Below are positions 1 through 11,400 of a DNA stretch of 64,000 nt, one piece after another. Below the pieces are notes generated by a model, which worked only from the letters and a program-made list of their open reading frames with translations, searched no databases and was not told the DNA's origin. The position numbers and the translations under genes were made by a program. The DNA is from Hippophae tibetana (lineage: Eukaryota; Streptophyta; Magnoliopsida; Rosales; Elaeagnaceae): contig CM072801.1 in assembly GCA_037013495.1 (NCBI GenBank), positions 104,477,816-104,541,815 on the forward strand. Direction: 5' to 3'. Every line of letters begins with the position of its first letter. Position 1 is the first letter of the stretch.

Positions 1-653
1 GGTTAATATAATCAAATTTGAACAATTAAGAACACGATTAGAAAAGCACGCAAAAATGTGAGACCAAACTATTAGACGTCGGAAAGTAGTGTAAGCGATG
101 GAATTTGGGTTCTAAAAAATGGACAAATGAACTATTTTTTACTTTATGTTTCTGCGAATTGAAATGAGTTTAGATTTAATATTTTATAATAGTCGTTTTG
201 ATGTATGACTTAAAAGTTATAACAGTTTAAAGTTGGAACCTCAATAAAAAATTCTTTTTTTTAAATTACGAATTCCAGAAATTTTGTTGATTTTAATTCA
301 GGATCAAATATTTGTTGAACGCCGAAAACAAAGAAAAGGAAAATGATACAGTGAATTAAAAGAAAAGTACGAAATGAAATGCAAAAAAGAAAATAATGAC
401 ACCAAAATCTAAATAAAACAAAAGACTTGTAGAAATATTTGTTTCTTTAATTGTGATTTGGACCAAAAGAATGCAAAAAACGATAAAATGGAAACGTTTA
501 GTAATTCTATAATTCAAAAAATAGATATATTAAGAGAGATATACTATTTTGGGCATCCAAGACTTCGATACCAAATGATACGGATCTTTTATGCGGACCA
601 TTTTGGAAACCATGAACTCAAAGGAATGAGAAAGATTGAATTGCTAAGAAAAT
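1..653 (+). repeat. Reference monomer (copy 1) and its internal anatomy
   Basis: Copy 1 serves as the map for all others. Positions 1-90 are the junction region, including gaccaaactattag and a variable site that reads gacgtcgg, gacgttgg or gagtcgg in different copies. GTAAGC at 91-96 resembles a 5' splice site. Positions 100-300 are T-rich and hold the main class marker: class 1 reads ttttataatagtcg and gcaaattgaaatg, class 2 reads gatattgataatagtcg and gcaaattaaaatg. TTCAG at 297-301 resembles a 3' splice site. Positions 302-450 are A-rich with many short A-runs. Positions 458-664 carry the reading frame that ends at the junction TAA. By hand count G+C is 179 of 653. Over 301-420 there are 68 A and 20 T, whereas over 181-300 there are 43 A and 52 T, so A/T skew reverses inside the monomer. 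Confidence 0.9.
91..301 (+). other. Intron-like segment in each monomer (donor and acceptor motifs)
   Basis: Shown for copy 1. GTAAGC at 91-96 is preceded by agt, and the segment ends with ttttaattcag at 291-301, followed by G. The 211 bp between are T-rich, with TTCTTTTTTTT upstream of the acceptor. Comparable motif pairs recur in nearly every monomer, for example 744-954 in copy 2. The acceptor varies as ttttaattcag, ttttttattcag or tttttatttcag. Joining the ends keeps a frame open (codon GT|G) for about 19 codons. This resembles a spliceosomal intron of an AT-rich animal, but consensus matches this short occur by chance and no RNA evidence is available. Confidence 0.3.
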
Positions 654-664
654 GGTTAATATAA
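458..664 (+). pseudogene. Monomer-borne 68-codon reading frame, HP-type example
   Basis: The frame is 68 codons only if the TTG at 458 is used; the first ATG (codon 11, ATGGAAACG) gives 58. The product would be small, basic and rich in Lys, Ile, Arg and Phe. Its best-kept part runs REIYYFG-HPRLRYQMIRIFY-ADHFGNHELKG-MRKIELLRKW. I recognise no domain with confidence. The ending GMRKIELLRKWL loosely recalls the last helix of SAP DNA-binding domains, but that is weak. It ends at the TAA of the monomer junction. Frame-equivalent segments recur in almost every monomer. Treating it as an amplified exon-like remnant fits the frequent stops and frame changes; a translated product is not shown. Confidence 0.3.
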
Positions 665-3268
665 TCAAATTTGAACAATTAAGAACACGATTAGAAAAGC
701 ACGCAAAAATGTGAGACCAAACTATTAGACGTCGGAAAGTAGTGTAAGCGATGGAATTTGGGTTCTAAAAAATGGACAAATGAACTATTTTTTACTTTTT
801 GTTTTTGCAAATTGAAATGAGTTTGAATTTGATATTTTATAATAGTCATTTTGATGTATGACTTCAAAGTTATAACAGTTTAATGTTGGAACCTCAATAA
901 ATAATTCTTTTTTTTAAATTACGAACTCCAGAAATTTTGTTGTTTTTAATTCAGGATCAAATATTTGTTGAACGCCGAAAACAAAGAAAAGGAAAGTGAT
1001 ACAGTGAATTAAAAGAAAAGTACGAAATGAAATGCAAATAAGAAAATAATGACAACAAAATCAAAAGAAAACAAAAGAATTGTAGAAATATTTGTTCCTT
1101 TAATTGTGATTTGGACCAAAAGAATGCAAAAAAACAATAAAATGGAAACGTTTAGTAAATCTAAAATTCAAAAAATAGATATATTAAGAGAGATATACTA
1201 TTTTGGGCAACCAAGGCTACGATACCAAATGATACGGATCTTTTATGCGGACCATTTTGGAAACCATGAAATCAAAGGAATAAGAAAGATTGAATTGCTA
1301 AGAAAATGGTTAATATAATCAAATTTGAACAATTAAGAACACGATTAGAAAACCACGCAAAAATGTGAGACCAAACTATTAGACGTTGGAAAGTAGTGTA
1401 AGCGATGGAATTTGGGTTCTAAAAAGTGGACAAATGAACTATTTTTTACTTTATGTTTCTGCAAATTGAAATGAGTTTAGATTTAATATTTTATAATAGT
1501 CGTTTTGATGTATGACTTAAAAGTTATAACAGTTTAAAGTTGGAACCTCAATAAAAAATTCTTTTTTTTAAATTACGAATTCCAGAAATTTTGTTGATTT
1601 TAATTCAGGATCAAATATTTGTTGAACGCCGAAAACAAAGAAAAGGAAAATGATACAGTGAATTAAAAGAAAAGTACGAAATGAAATGCAAAAAAGAAAA
1701 TAATGACACCAAAATCTAAATAAAACAAAAGACTTGTAGAAATATTTGTTTCTTTAATTGTGATTTGGACCAAAAGAATGCAAAAAACGATAAAATGGAA
1801 ACGTTTAGTAATTCTATAATTCAAAAAATAGATATATTAAGAGAGATATACTATTTTGGGCATCCAAGACTTCGATACCAAATGATACGGATCTTTTATG
1901 CGGACCATTTTGGAAACCATGAACTCAAAGGAATGAGAAAGATTGAATTGCTAAGAAAATGGTTAATATAATCAAATTTGAACAATTAAGAACACGATTA
2001 GAAAAGCACGCAAAAATGTGAGACCAAACTATTAGACGTCGGAAAGTAGTGTAAGCGATGGAATTTGGGTTCTAAAAAATGGACAAATGAACTATTTTTT
2101 ACTTTTTGTTTTTGCAAATTGAAATGAGTTTGAATTTGATATTTTATAATAGTCATTTTGATGTATGACTTCAAAGTTATAACAGTTTAATGTTGGAACC
2201 TCAATAAATAATTCTTTTTTTTAAATTACGAACTCCAGAAATTTTGTTGTTTTTAATTCAGGATCAAATATTTGTTGAACGCCGAAAACAAAGAACAGGA
2301 AAGTGATACAGTGAATTAAAAGAAAAGTACGAAATGAAATGCAAATAAGAAAATAATGACAACAAAATCAAAAGAAAACAAAAGAATTGTAGAAATATTT
2401 GTTCCTTTAATTGTGATTTGGACCAAAAGAATGCAAAAAAACAATAAAATGGAAACGTTTAGTAAATCTAAAATTCAAAAAATATATATATTAAGAGAGA
2501 TATACTATTTTGGGCAACCAAGGCTACGATACCAAATGATATAGATCTTTTATGCCGACCATTTTGGAAACCATGACCTCAAAGGAATGAGAAATATTAA
2601 ATTGCTAGGAACATGGTTAATATAATCAAATTTGAACAATTAAGAACACGATTAGAAAACCACGCAAAAATGTGAGACCAAACTATTAGACGTTGGAAAG
2701 TAGTGTAAGCGATGGAATTTGGGTTCTAAAAAGTGGACAACTGAACTATCTTTTACTTTATGTTTCTGCAAATTGAAATGAGTTTAGATTTGATATTTTA
2801 TAATAGTCGTTTTGATGTATGACTTAAAAGTTATAACAGTTTATAGTTGGAACCTCAATACATAATTTCTTTTTTTTAAATTACGAATTCCAGAAATTTT
2901 GTTGATTTTAATTCAGGATCAAATATTTGTTGAACGCCGAAAACAAAGAAAAGGAAAATGATACAGTGAATTAAAAGAAAAGTACGAAATGAAATGCAAA
3001 TAAGAAAATTAAGACACCAAAATCAAAAGAAAAGAAAAGACTTGTAGAAATATTTGTTTCTTTAATTGTGATTTGGACCAAAAGAATGCAAAAAACGATA
3101 AAATGGAAACGTTTAGTAATTCTATAATTCAAAAAATAGATATATTAAGAGAGATATACTATTTTGGGCATCCAAGACTTCGATACCAAATGATACGGAT
3201 CTTTTATGCGGACCATTTTGGAAACCATGAAATCAAAGGAATGAGAAAGATTGAATTGCTAAGAAAAT

Positions 3269-6200
3269 GGTTAATATAATCAAATTTGAACAATTAAGAA
3301 CACGATTAGAAAACCACGAAAAAATGTGAGACCAAACTATTAGAGTCGGAAAGTAGTGTAAGCGATGGAATTTGGGATGTAAAAAGTGGACAAATGAACT
3401 ATTTTTTACTTTATGTTTTTGCAAATTGAAATGAGTTTGAATTTGATATTTTATAATAGTCGTTTTGATGTATGACTTCAAAGTTATAACAGTTTAATGT
3501 TGGAACCTCAATAAATAATTCTTTTTTTTAAATTACGAACTCCAGAAATTTTGTTGTTTTTAATTCAGGATCAAATATTTGTTGAACGCCGAAAACAAAG
3601 AACAGGAAAGTGATACAGTGAATTAAAAGAAAAGTACGAAATGAAATGCAAATAAGAAAATAATGACAACAAAATCAAAAGAAAACAAAAGAATTGTACA
3701 AATATTTGTTCCTTTAATTGTGATTTAGACCAAAAGAATGCAAAAAAACAATAAAATGGAATAGTTTAGTAAATCTAAAATTCAAAAAATAGATATATTA
3801 AGAGAGATATACTATTTTGGGCAACCAAGGCTACGATACCAAATGATACAGATCTTTTTTGCCGACCATTTTGGAAACAATGAACTCAAAGGAATGAGAA
3901 AGATTGCATTGCTAAGAAAATGGTTAATATAATCAAATTTGAACAATTAAGAACACGATTAGAAAAGCACGCACAAATGTGAGACCAAACTATTAGACAT
4001 CGGAAAGTAGTGTAAGCGATGGAATTTGGGTTCTAAAAATGGACAAATGAACTATTTTTTACTTTATGTTTTTGCAAATTGAAATGAGTTTGAATTTGAT
4101 ATTTTATAATAGTCGTTTTGATGTATGACTTCAAAGTTATAACAGTTTAATGTTGGAACCTCAATAAATAATTCTTTTTTTAAAATTACGAACTCCAGAA
4201 ATTTTGTTGTTTTTAATTCAGGATCAAATATTTGTTGAACGCCGAAAACAAATAACAGGAAAGTGATACAGTGAATTAAAAGAAAAGTACGAAATGAAAT
4301 GCAAATAAGAAAATATTGACAACAAAATCTAAATAAACAAAAGACTTGTAGAAATATTAGTTTCTTTAATTGTGATTTGGACCAAAAGAATGCAAAAAAC
4401 AATAAAATGGAAACGTTTAGTAAATCTAAAATTCAAAAAATAGATATATTGAGAGAGATATACTATTTTGGGCAACCAAGACTTCGATACCAAATGATAC
4501 GGATCTTTTATGCGGACCATTTTGGAAACCATAAACTCAAAGGAATGAGAAAGATTGAATTGCTAAGAAAATGGTTAATATAATCAAATTTGAACAATTA
4601 AGAACACGATTAGAAAACCACGCAAAAATGTGAGACCAAACTATTAGACGTCGGAAAGTAGTGTAAGCGATGGAATTTGGGTTCTAAAAAGTGGACAACT
4701 GAACTATCTTTTACTTTATGTTTCTGCAAATTGAAATGAGTTTAGATTTGATATTTTATAATAGTCGTTTTGATGTATGACTTAAAAGTTATAACAGTTT
4801 ATAGTTGGAACCTCAATACATAATTTCTTTTTTTTAAATTACGAATTCCAGAAATTTTGTTGATTTTAATTCAGGATCAAATATTTGTTGAACGCCGAAA
4901 ACAAAGAAAAGGAAAATGATACAGTGAATTAAAAGAAAAGTACGAAATGAAATGCAAAAAAGAAAATAATGACACCAAAATCTAAATAAAACAAAAGACT
5001 TGTAGAAATATTTGTTTCTTTAATTGTGATTTGGACCAAAAGAATGCAAAAAACGATAAAATGGAAACGTTTAGTAATTCTATAATTCAAAAAATAGATA
5101 TATTAAGAGAGATATACTATTTTGGGCATCCAAGACTTCGATAGCAAATGATACGGATCTTTTATGCGGACCATTTTGGAAACTATGAACTCAAAGGAAT
5201 GAGAAAGATTGAATTGCTAAGAAAATGGTTAATATAATCAAATTTGAACAATTAAGAACACGATTAGAAAAGCACGCAAAAATGTGAGACCAAACTATTA
5301 GACGTCGGAAAGTAGTGTAAGCGATGGAATTTGGGTTCTAAAAAATGGACAAATGAACTATTTTTTACTTTATGTTTCTGCGAATTGAAATGAGTTTAGA
5401 TTTAATATTTTATAATAGTCGTTTTGATGTATGACTTAAAAGTTATAACAGTTTAAAGTTGGAACCTCAATAAAAAATTCTTTTTTTTAAATTACGAATT
5501 CCAGAAATTTTGTTGATTTTAATTCAGGATCAAATATTTGTTGAACGCCGAAAACAAAGAAAAGGAAAATGATACAGTGAATTAAAAGAAAAGTACGAAA
5601 TGAAATGCAAAAAAGAAAATAATGACACCAAAATCTAAATAAAACAAAAGACTTGTAGAAATATTTGTTTCTTTAATTGTGATTTGGACCAAAAGAATGC
5701 AAAAAACGATAAAATGGAAACGTTTAGTAATTCTATAATTCAAAAAATAGATATATTAAGAGAGATATACTATTTTGGGCATCCAAGACTTCGATACCAA
5801 ATGATACGGATCTTTTATGCGGACCATTTTGGAAACCATGAACTCAAAGGAATGAGAAAGATTGAATTGCTAAGAAAATGGTTAATATAATCAAATTTGA
5901 ACAATTAAGAACACGATTAGAAAAGCACGCAAAAATGTGAGACCAAACTATTAGACGTCGGAAAGTAGTGTAAGCGATGGAATTTGGGTTCTAAAAAATG
6001 GACAAATGAACTATTTTTTACTTTTTGTTTTTGCAAATTGAAATGAGTTTGAATTTGATATTTTATAATAGTCATTTTGATGTATGACTTCAAAGTTATA
6101 ACAGTTTAATGTTGGAACCTCAATAAATAATTCTTTTTTTTAAATTACGAACTCCAGAAATTTTGTTGTTTTTAATTCAGGATCAAATATTTGTTGAACG

Positions 6201-8494
6201 CCGAAAACAAAGAAAAGGAAAGTGATACAGTGAATTAAAAGAAAAGTACGAAATGAAATGCAAATAAGAAAATAATGACAACAAAATCAAAAGAAAACAA
6301 AAGAATTGTAGAAATATTTGTTCCTTTAATTGTGATTTGGACCAAAAGAATGCAAAAAAACAATAAAATGGAAACGTTTAGTAAATCTAAAATTCAAAAT
6401 ATATATATATTAAGAGAGATATACTATTTTGGGCAACCAAGGCTACGATACCAAATGATATAGATCTTTTATGCCGACCATTTTGGAAACCATGACCTCA
6501 AAGGAATGAGAAATATTAAATTGCTAGGAACATGGTTAATATAATCAAATTTGAACAATTAAGAACACGATTAGAAAACCACGAAAAAATGTGAGACCAA
6601 ACTATTAGAGTCGGAAAGTAGTGTAAGCGATGGAATTTGGGATGTAAAAAGTGGACAAATGAACTATTTTTTACTTTATGTTTTTGCAAATTGAAATGAG
6701 TTTGAATTTGATATTTTATAATAGTCGTTTTGATGTATGACTTCAAAGTTATAACAGTTTAATGTTGGAACCTCAATAAATAATTCTTTTTTTTAAATTA
6801 CGAACTCCAGAAATTTTGTTGTTTTTAATTCAGGATCAAATATTTGTTGAACGCCGAAAACAAAGAACAGGAAAGTGATACAGTGAATTAAAAGAAAAGT
6901 ACGAAATGAAATGCAAATAAGAAAATAATGACAACAAAATCAAAAGAAAACAAAAGAATTGTACAAATATTTGTTCCTTTAATTGTGATTTGGACCAAAA
7001 GAATGCAAAAAAACAATAAAATGGAATAGTTTAGTAAATCTAAAATTCAAAAAATAGATATATTAAGAGAGATATACTATTTTGGGCAACCAAGGCTACG
7101 ATACCAAATGATACAGATCTTTTTTGCCGACCATTTTGGAAACCATGAACTCAAAGGAATGAGAAAGATTGCATTGCTAAGAAAATGGTTAATATAATCA
7201 AATTTGAACAATTAAGAACACGATTAGAAAAGCACGCAAAAATGTGAGACCAAACTATTAGACATCGGAAAGTAGTGTAAGCGATGGAATTTGGGTTCTA
7301 AAAAATGGACAAATGAACTATTTTTTACTTTATGTTTTTGCAAATTGAAATGAGTTTGAATTTGATATTTTATAATAGTCGTTTTGATGTATGACTTCAA
7401 AGTTATAACAGTTTAATGTTGGAACCTCAATAAATAATTCTTTTTTTAAAATTACGAACTCCAGAAATTTTGTTGTTTTTAATTCAGGATCAAATATTTG
7501 TTGAACGCCGAAAACAAATAACAGGAAAGTGATACAGTGAATTAAAAGAAAAGTACGAAATGAAATGCAAATAAGAAAATATTGACAACAAAATCTAAAT
7601 AAACAAAAGACTTGTAGAAATATTTGTTTCTTTAATTGTGATTTGGACCAAAAGAATGCAAAAAACAATAAAATGGAAACGTTTAGTAAATCTAAAATTC
7701 AAAAAATTGATATATTGAGAGAGATATACTATTTTGGGCAACCAAGACTTCGATACCAAATGATACGGATCTTTTATGCGGACCATTTTGGAAACCATAA
7801 ACTCAAAGGAATGAGAAAGATTGAATTGCTAAGAAAATGGTTAATATAATCAAATTTGAACAATTAAGAACACGATTAGAAAACCACGCAAAAATGTGAG
7901 ACCAAACTATTAGAGTCGGAATGTAGTGTAAGCGATGTAATTTGGGTTCTAAAAAGTGGACAACGGAACTATCTTTTACTTTATGTTTTTGCAAATTGAA
8001 ATGAGTTTAGATTTGATATTTTATAATAGTCGTTTTGATGTATGACTTAAAAGTTATAACAGTTTAAAGTTGGAACCTCAATAAATAATTTCTTTTTTTT
8101 TTAAATTACGAACTCCAGAAATTTTGTTGTTTTTTATTCAGGATCAAAGATACGTTGAACGCCGAAAACAAAAAAAAGGAAAATGATACATTGAATTAAA
8201 AGAAAAGTACGAAATGAAATGCAAATAAGAAAATTATGACAACAAAATCTAAAGAAAACAAAAGACTTGTAGAAATATTTGTTTCTTTAATTGTGATTTG
8301 GACCAAAAGAATGCAAAAAAACAATAAAATGGAAACGTTTAGTAAATCTAAAATTCAAAAAATAGATATATTCAGAGAGATATACTATTTTGGGCAACCA
8401 AGGCTACGATACCAAATGATACAGATCTTTTATGCCGACCATTTTGGAAACCATGACCTCAAAGGAATGAGAAATATTAAATTGCTAGGAACTT
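3269..8494 (+). repeat. Eight-monomer HOR, copy 1 (period 5226 bp)
   Basis: Monomers 6-13 line up one for one with monomers 14-21 at a shift of 5226-5227 bp. Private markers repeat at the same offset: gggatgtaaaaagtgg in the first monomer, gatttagacc with ggaatagtttag (an in-frame TAG) near its end, and cgatagcaaatg (TAG) in the third. Copy 1 differs from copy 2 by a few bases, for example acgcacaaatg at about 3970 against acgcaaaaatg, and gcaaaaaagaaaat against gcaaataagaaaat. The eighth monomer (7839-8494) has a different first half from its partner at 13066, with gagtcggaatgtag and caacggaac, so the copies are not perfect to their ends. Confidence 0.85.
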
Positions 8495-11400
8495 GGTTAA
8501 TATAATCAAATTTGAACAATTAAGAACACGATTAGAAAACCACGAAAAAATGTGAGACCAAACTATTAGAGTCGGAAAGTAGTGTAAGCGATGGAATTTG
8601 GGATGTAAAAAGTGGACAAATGAACTATTTTTTACTTTATGTTTTTGCAAATTGAAATGAGTTTGAATTTGATATTTTATAATAGTCGTTTTGATGTATG
8701 ACTTCAAAGTTATAACAGTTTAATGTTGGAACCTCAATAAATAATTCTTTTTTTTAAATTACGAACTCCAGAAATTTTGTTGTTTTTAATTCAGGATCAA
8801 ATATTTGTTGAACGCCGAAAACAAAGAACAGGAAAGTGATACAGTGAATTAAAAGAAAAGTACGAAATGAAATGCAAATAAGAAAATAATGACAACAAAA
8901 TCAAAAGAAAACAAAAGAATTGTACAAATATTTGTTCCTTTAATTGTGATTTAGACCAAAAGAATGCAAAAAAACAATAAAATGGAATAGTTTAGTAAAT
9001 CTAAAATTCAAAAAATAGATATATTAAGAGAGATATACTATTTTGGGCAACCAAGGCTACGATACCAAATGATACAGATCTTTTTTGCCGACCATTTTGG
9101 AAACAATGAACTCAAAGGAATGAGAAAGATTGCATTGCTAAGAAAATGGTTAATATAATCAAATTTGAACAATTAAGAACACGATTAGAAAAGCACGCAA
9201 AAATGTGAGACCAAACTATTAGACATCGGAAAGTAGTGTAAGCGATGGAATTTGGGTTCTAAAAAATGGACAAATGAACTATTTTTTACTTTATGTTTTT
9301 GCAAATTGAAATGAGTTTGAATTTGATATTTTATAATAGTCGTTTTGATGTATGACTTCAAAGTTATAACAGTTTAATGTTGGAACCTCAATAAATAATT
9401 CTTTTTTTAAAATTACGAACTCCAGAAATTTTGTTGTTTTTAATTCAGGATCAAATATTTGTTGAACGCCGAAAACAAATAACAGGAAAGTGATACAGTG
9501 AATTAAAAGAAAAGTACGAAATGAAATGCAAATAAGAAAATATTGACAACAAAATCTAAATAAACAAAAGACTTGTAGAAATATTAGTTTCTTTAATTGT
9601 GATTTGGACCAAAAGAATGCAAAAAACAATAAAATGGAAACGTTTAGTAAATCTAAAATTCAAAAAATAGATATATTGAGAGAGATATACTATTTTGGGC
9701 AACCAAGACTTCGATACCAAATGATACGGATCTTTTATGCGGACCATTTTGGAAACCATAAACTCAAAGGAATGAGAAAGATTGAATTGCTAAGAAAATG
9801 GTTAATATAATCAAATTTGAACAATTAAGAACACGATTAGAAAACCACGCAAAAATGTGAGACCAAACTATTAGACGTCGGAAAGTAGTGTAAGCGATGG
9901 AATTTGGGTTCTAAAAAGTGGACAACTGAACTATCTTTTACTTTATGTTTCTGCAAATTGAAATGAGTTTAGATTTGATATTTTATAATAGTCGTTTTGA
10001 TGTATGACTTAAAAGTTATAACAGTTTATAGTTGGAACCTCAATACATAATTTCTTTTTTTTAAATTACGAATTCCAGAAATTTTGTTGATTTTAATTCA
10101 GGATCAAATATTTGTTGAACGCCGAAAACAAAGAAAAGGAAAATGATACAGTGAATTAAAAGAAAAGTACGAAATGAAATGCAAATAAGAAAATAATGAC
10201 ACCAAAATCTAAATAAAACAAAAGACTTGTAGAAATATTTGTTTCTTTAATTGTGATTTGGACCAAAAGAATGCAAAAAACAATAAAATGGAAACGTTTA
10301 GTAATTCTAAAATTCAAAAAATAGATATATTAAGAGAGATATACTATTTTGGGCATCCAAGACTTCGATAGCAAATGATACGGATCTTTTATGCGGACCA
10401 TTTTGGAAACTATGAACTCAAAGGAATGAGAAAGATTGAATTGCTAAGAAAATGGTTAATATAATCAAATTTGAACAATTAAGAACACGATTAGAAAAGC
10501 ACGCAAAAATGTGAGACCAAACTATTAGACGTCGGAAAGTAGTGTAAGCGATGGAATTTGGGTTCTAAAAAATGGACAAATGAACTATTTTTTACTTTAT
10601 GTTTCTGCGAATTGAAATGAGTTTAGATTTAATATTTTATAATAGTCGTTTTGATGTATGACTTAAAAGTTATAACAGTTTAAAGTTGGAACCTCAATAA
10701 AAAATTCTTTTTTTTAAATTACGAATTCCAGAAATTTTGTTGATTTTAATTCAGGATCAAATATTTGTTGAACGCCGAAAACAAAGAAAAGGAAAATGAT
10801 ACAGTGAATTAAAAGAAAAGTACGAAATGAAATGCAAAAAAGAAAATAATGACACCAAAATCTAAATAAAACAAAAGACTTGTAGAAATATTTGTTTCTT
10901 TAATTGTGATTTGGACCAAAAGAATGCAAAAAACGATAAAATGGAAACGTTTAGTAATTCTATAATTCAAAAAATAGATATATTAAGAGAGATATACTAT
11001 TTTGGGCATCCAAGACTTCGATACCAAATGATACGGATCTTTTATGCGGACCATTTTGGAAACCATGAACTCAAAGGAATGAGAAAGATTGAATTGCTAA
11101 GAAAATGGTTAATATAATCAAATTTGAACAATTAAGAACACGATTAGAAAAGCACGCAAAAATGTGAGACCAAACTATTAGACGTCGGAAAGTAGTGTAA
11201 GCGATGGAATTTGGGTTCTAAAAAATGGACAAATGAACTATTTTTTACTTTTTGTTTTTGCAAATTGAAATGAGTTTGAATTTGATATTTTATAATAGTC
11301 ATTTTGATGTATGACTTCAAAGTTATAACAGTTTAATGTTGGAACCTCAATAAATAATTCTTTTTTTTAAATTACGAACTCCAGAAATTTTGTTGTTTTT

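Larger units (their letters stand above)
1..3268 (+). repeat. Left sub-block: five monomers, two-monomer pattern
   Basis: Monomers 1-5. Copies 1 and 3 share the second-half variant with acgataaaatgg and attctataattc. Copies 2 and 4 share a first half with cattttgatgtatgacttc and the seven-A run gcaaaaaaacaat. The pair spacing is 1307 bp. Copies 1 and 2 also match copies 9 and 10 (from 5227) closely for about the first 1.2 kb, so this block is related to the eight-monomer HOR to its right but breaks out of register after monomer 2. Copy 4 has a TAG in the reading frame at gatatagatc. Confidence 0.75.

Noticed and set aside
81..115. RNA polymerase III-like boxes (tagtgtaagcg and gggttctaa)
   Set aside because: The matches to A and B box consensus are partial, the spacing is too short for a tRNA or SINE promoter, and no tRNA fold is evident.
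1380..1400. CENP-B box-like CGTTGGAAA in monomers with gacgttggaaagtag
   Set aside because: Nine bases match the centre of the mammalian CENP-B box, but the essential flanking TTCG and CGGG bases are absent and most monomers read gacgtcgg. A chance match is more likely.
4064..4402. Minus-strand frame of 112 codons (also at 7330, 9291, 12557), and recurring minus-strand frames of 63-85 codons
   Set aside because: They lie antisense to the A-rich part and the reading-frame half. Their Phe/Leu/Ile-rich content is what complementing A-rich DNA gives. The longest exists only where a few monomer variants remove stops, many begin at TTG, and no domain or start context supports them.
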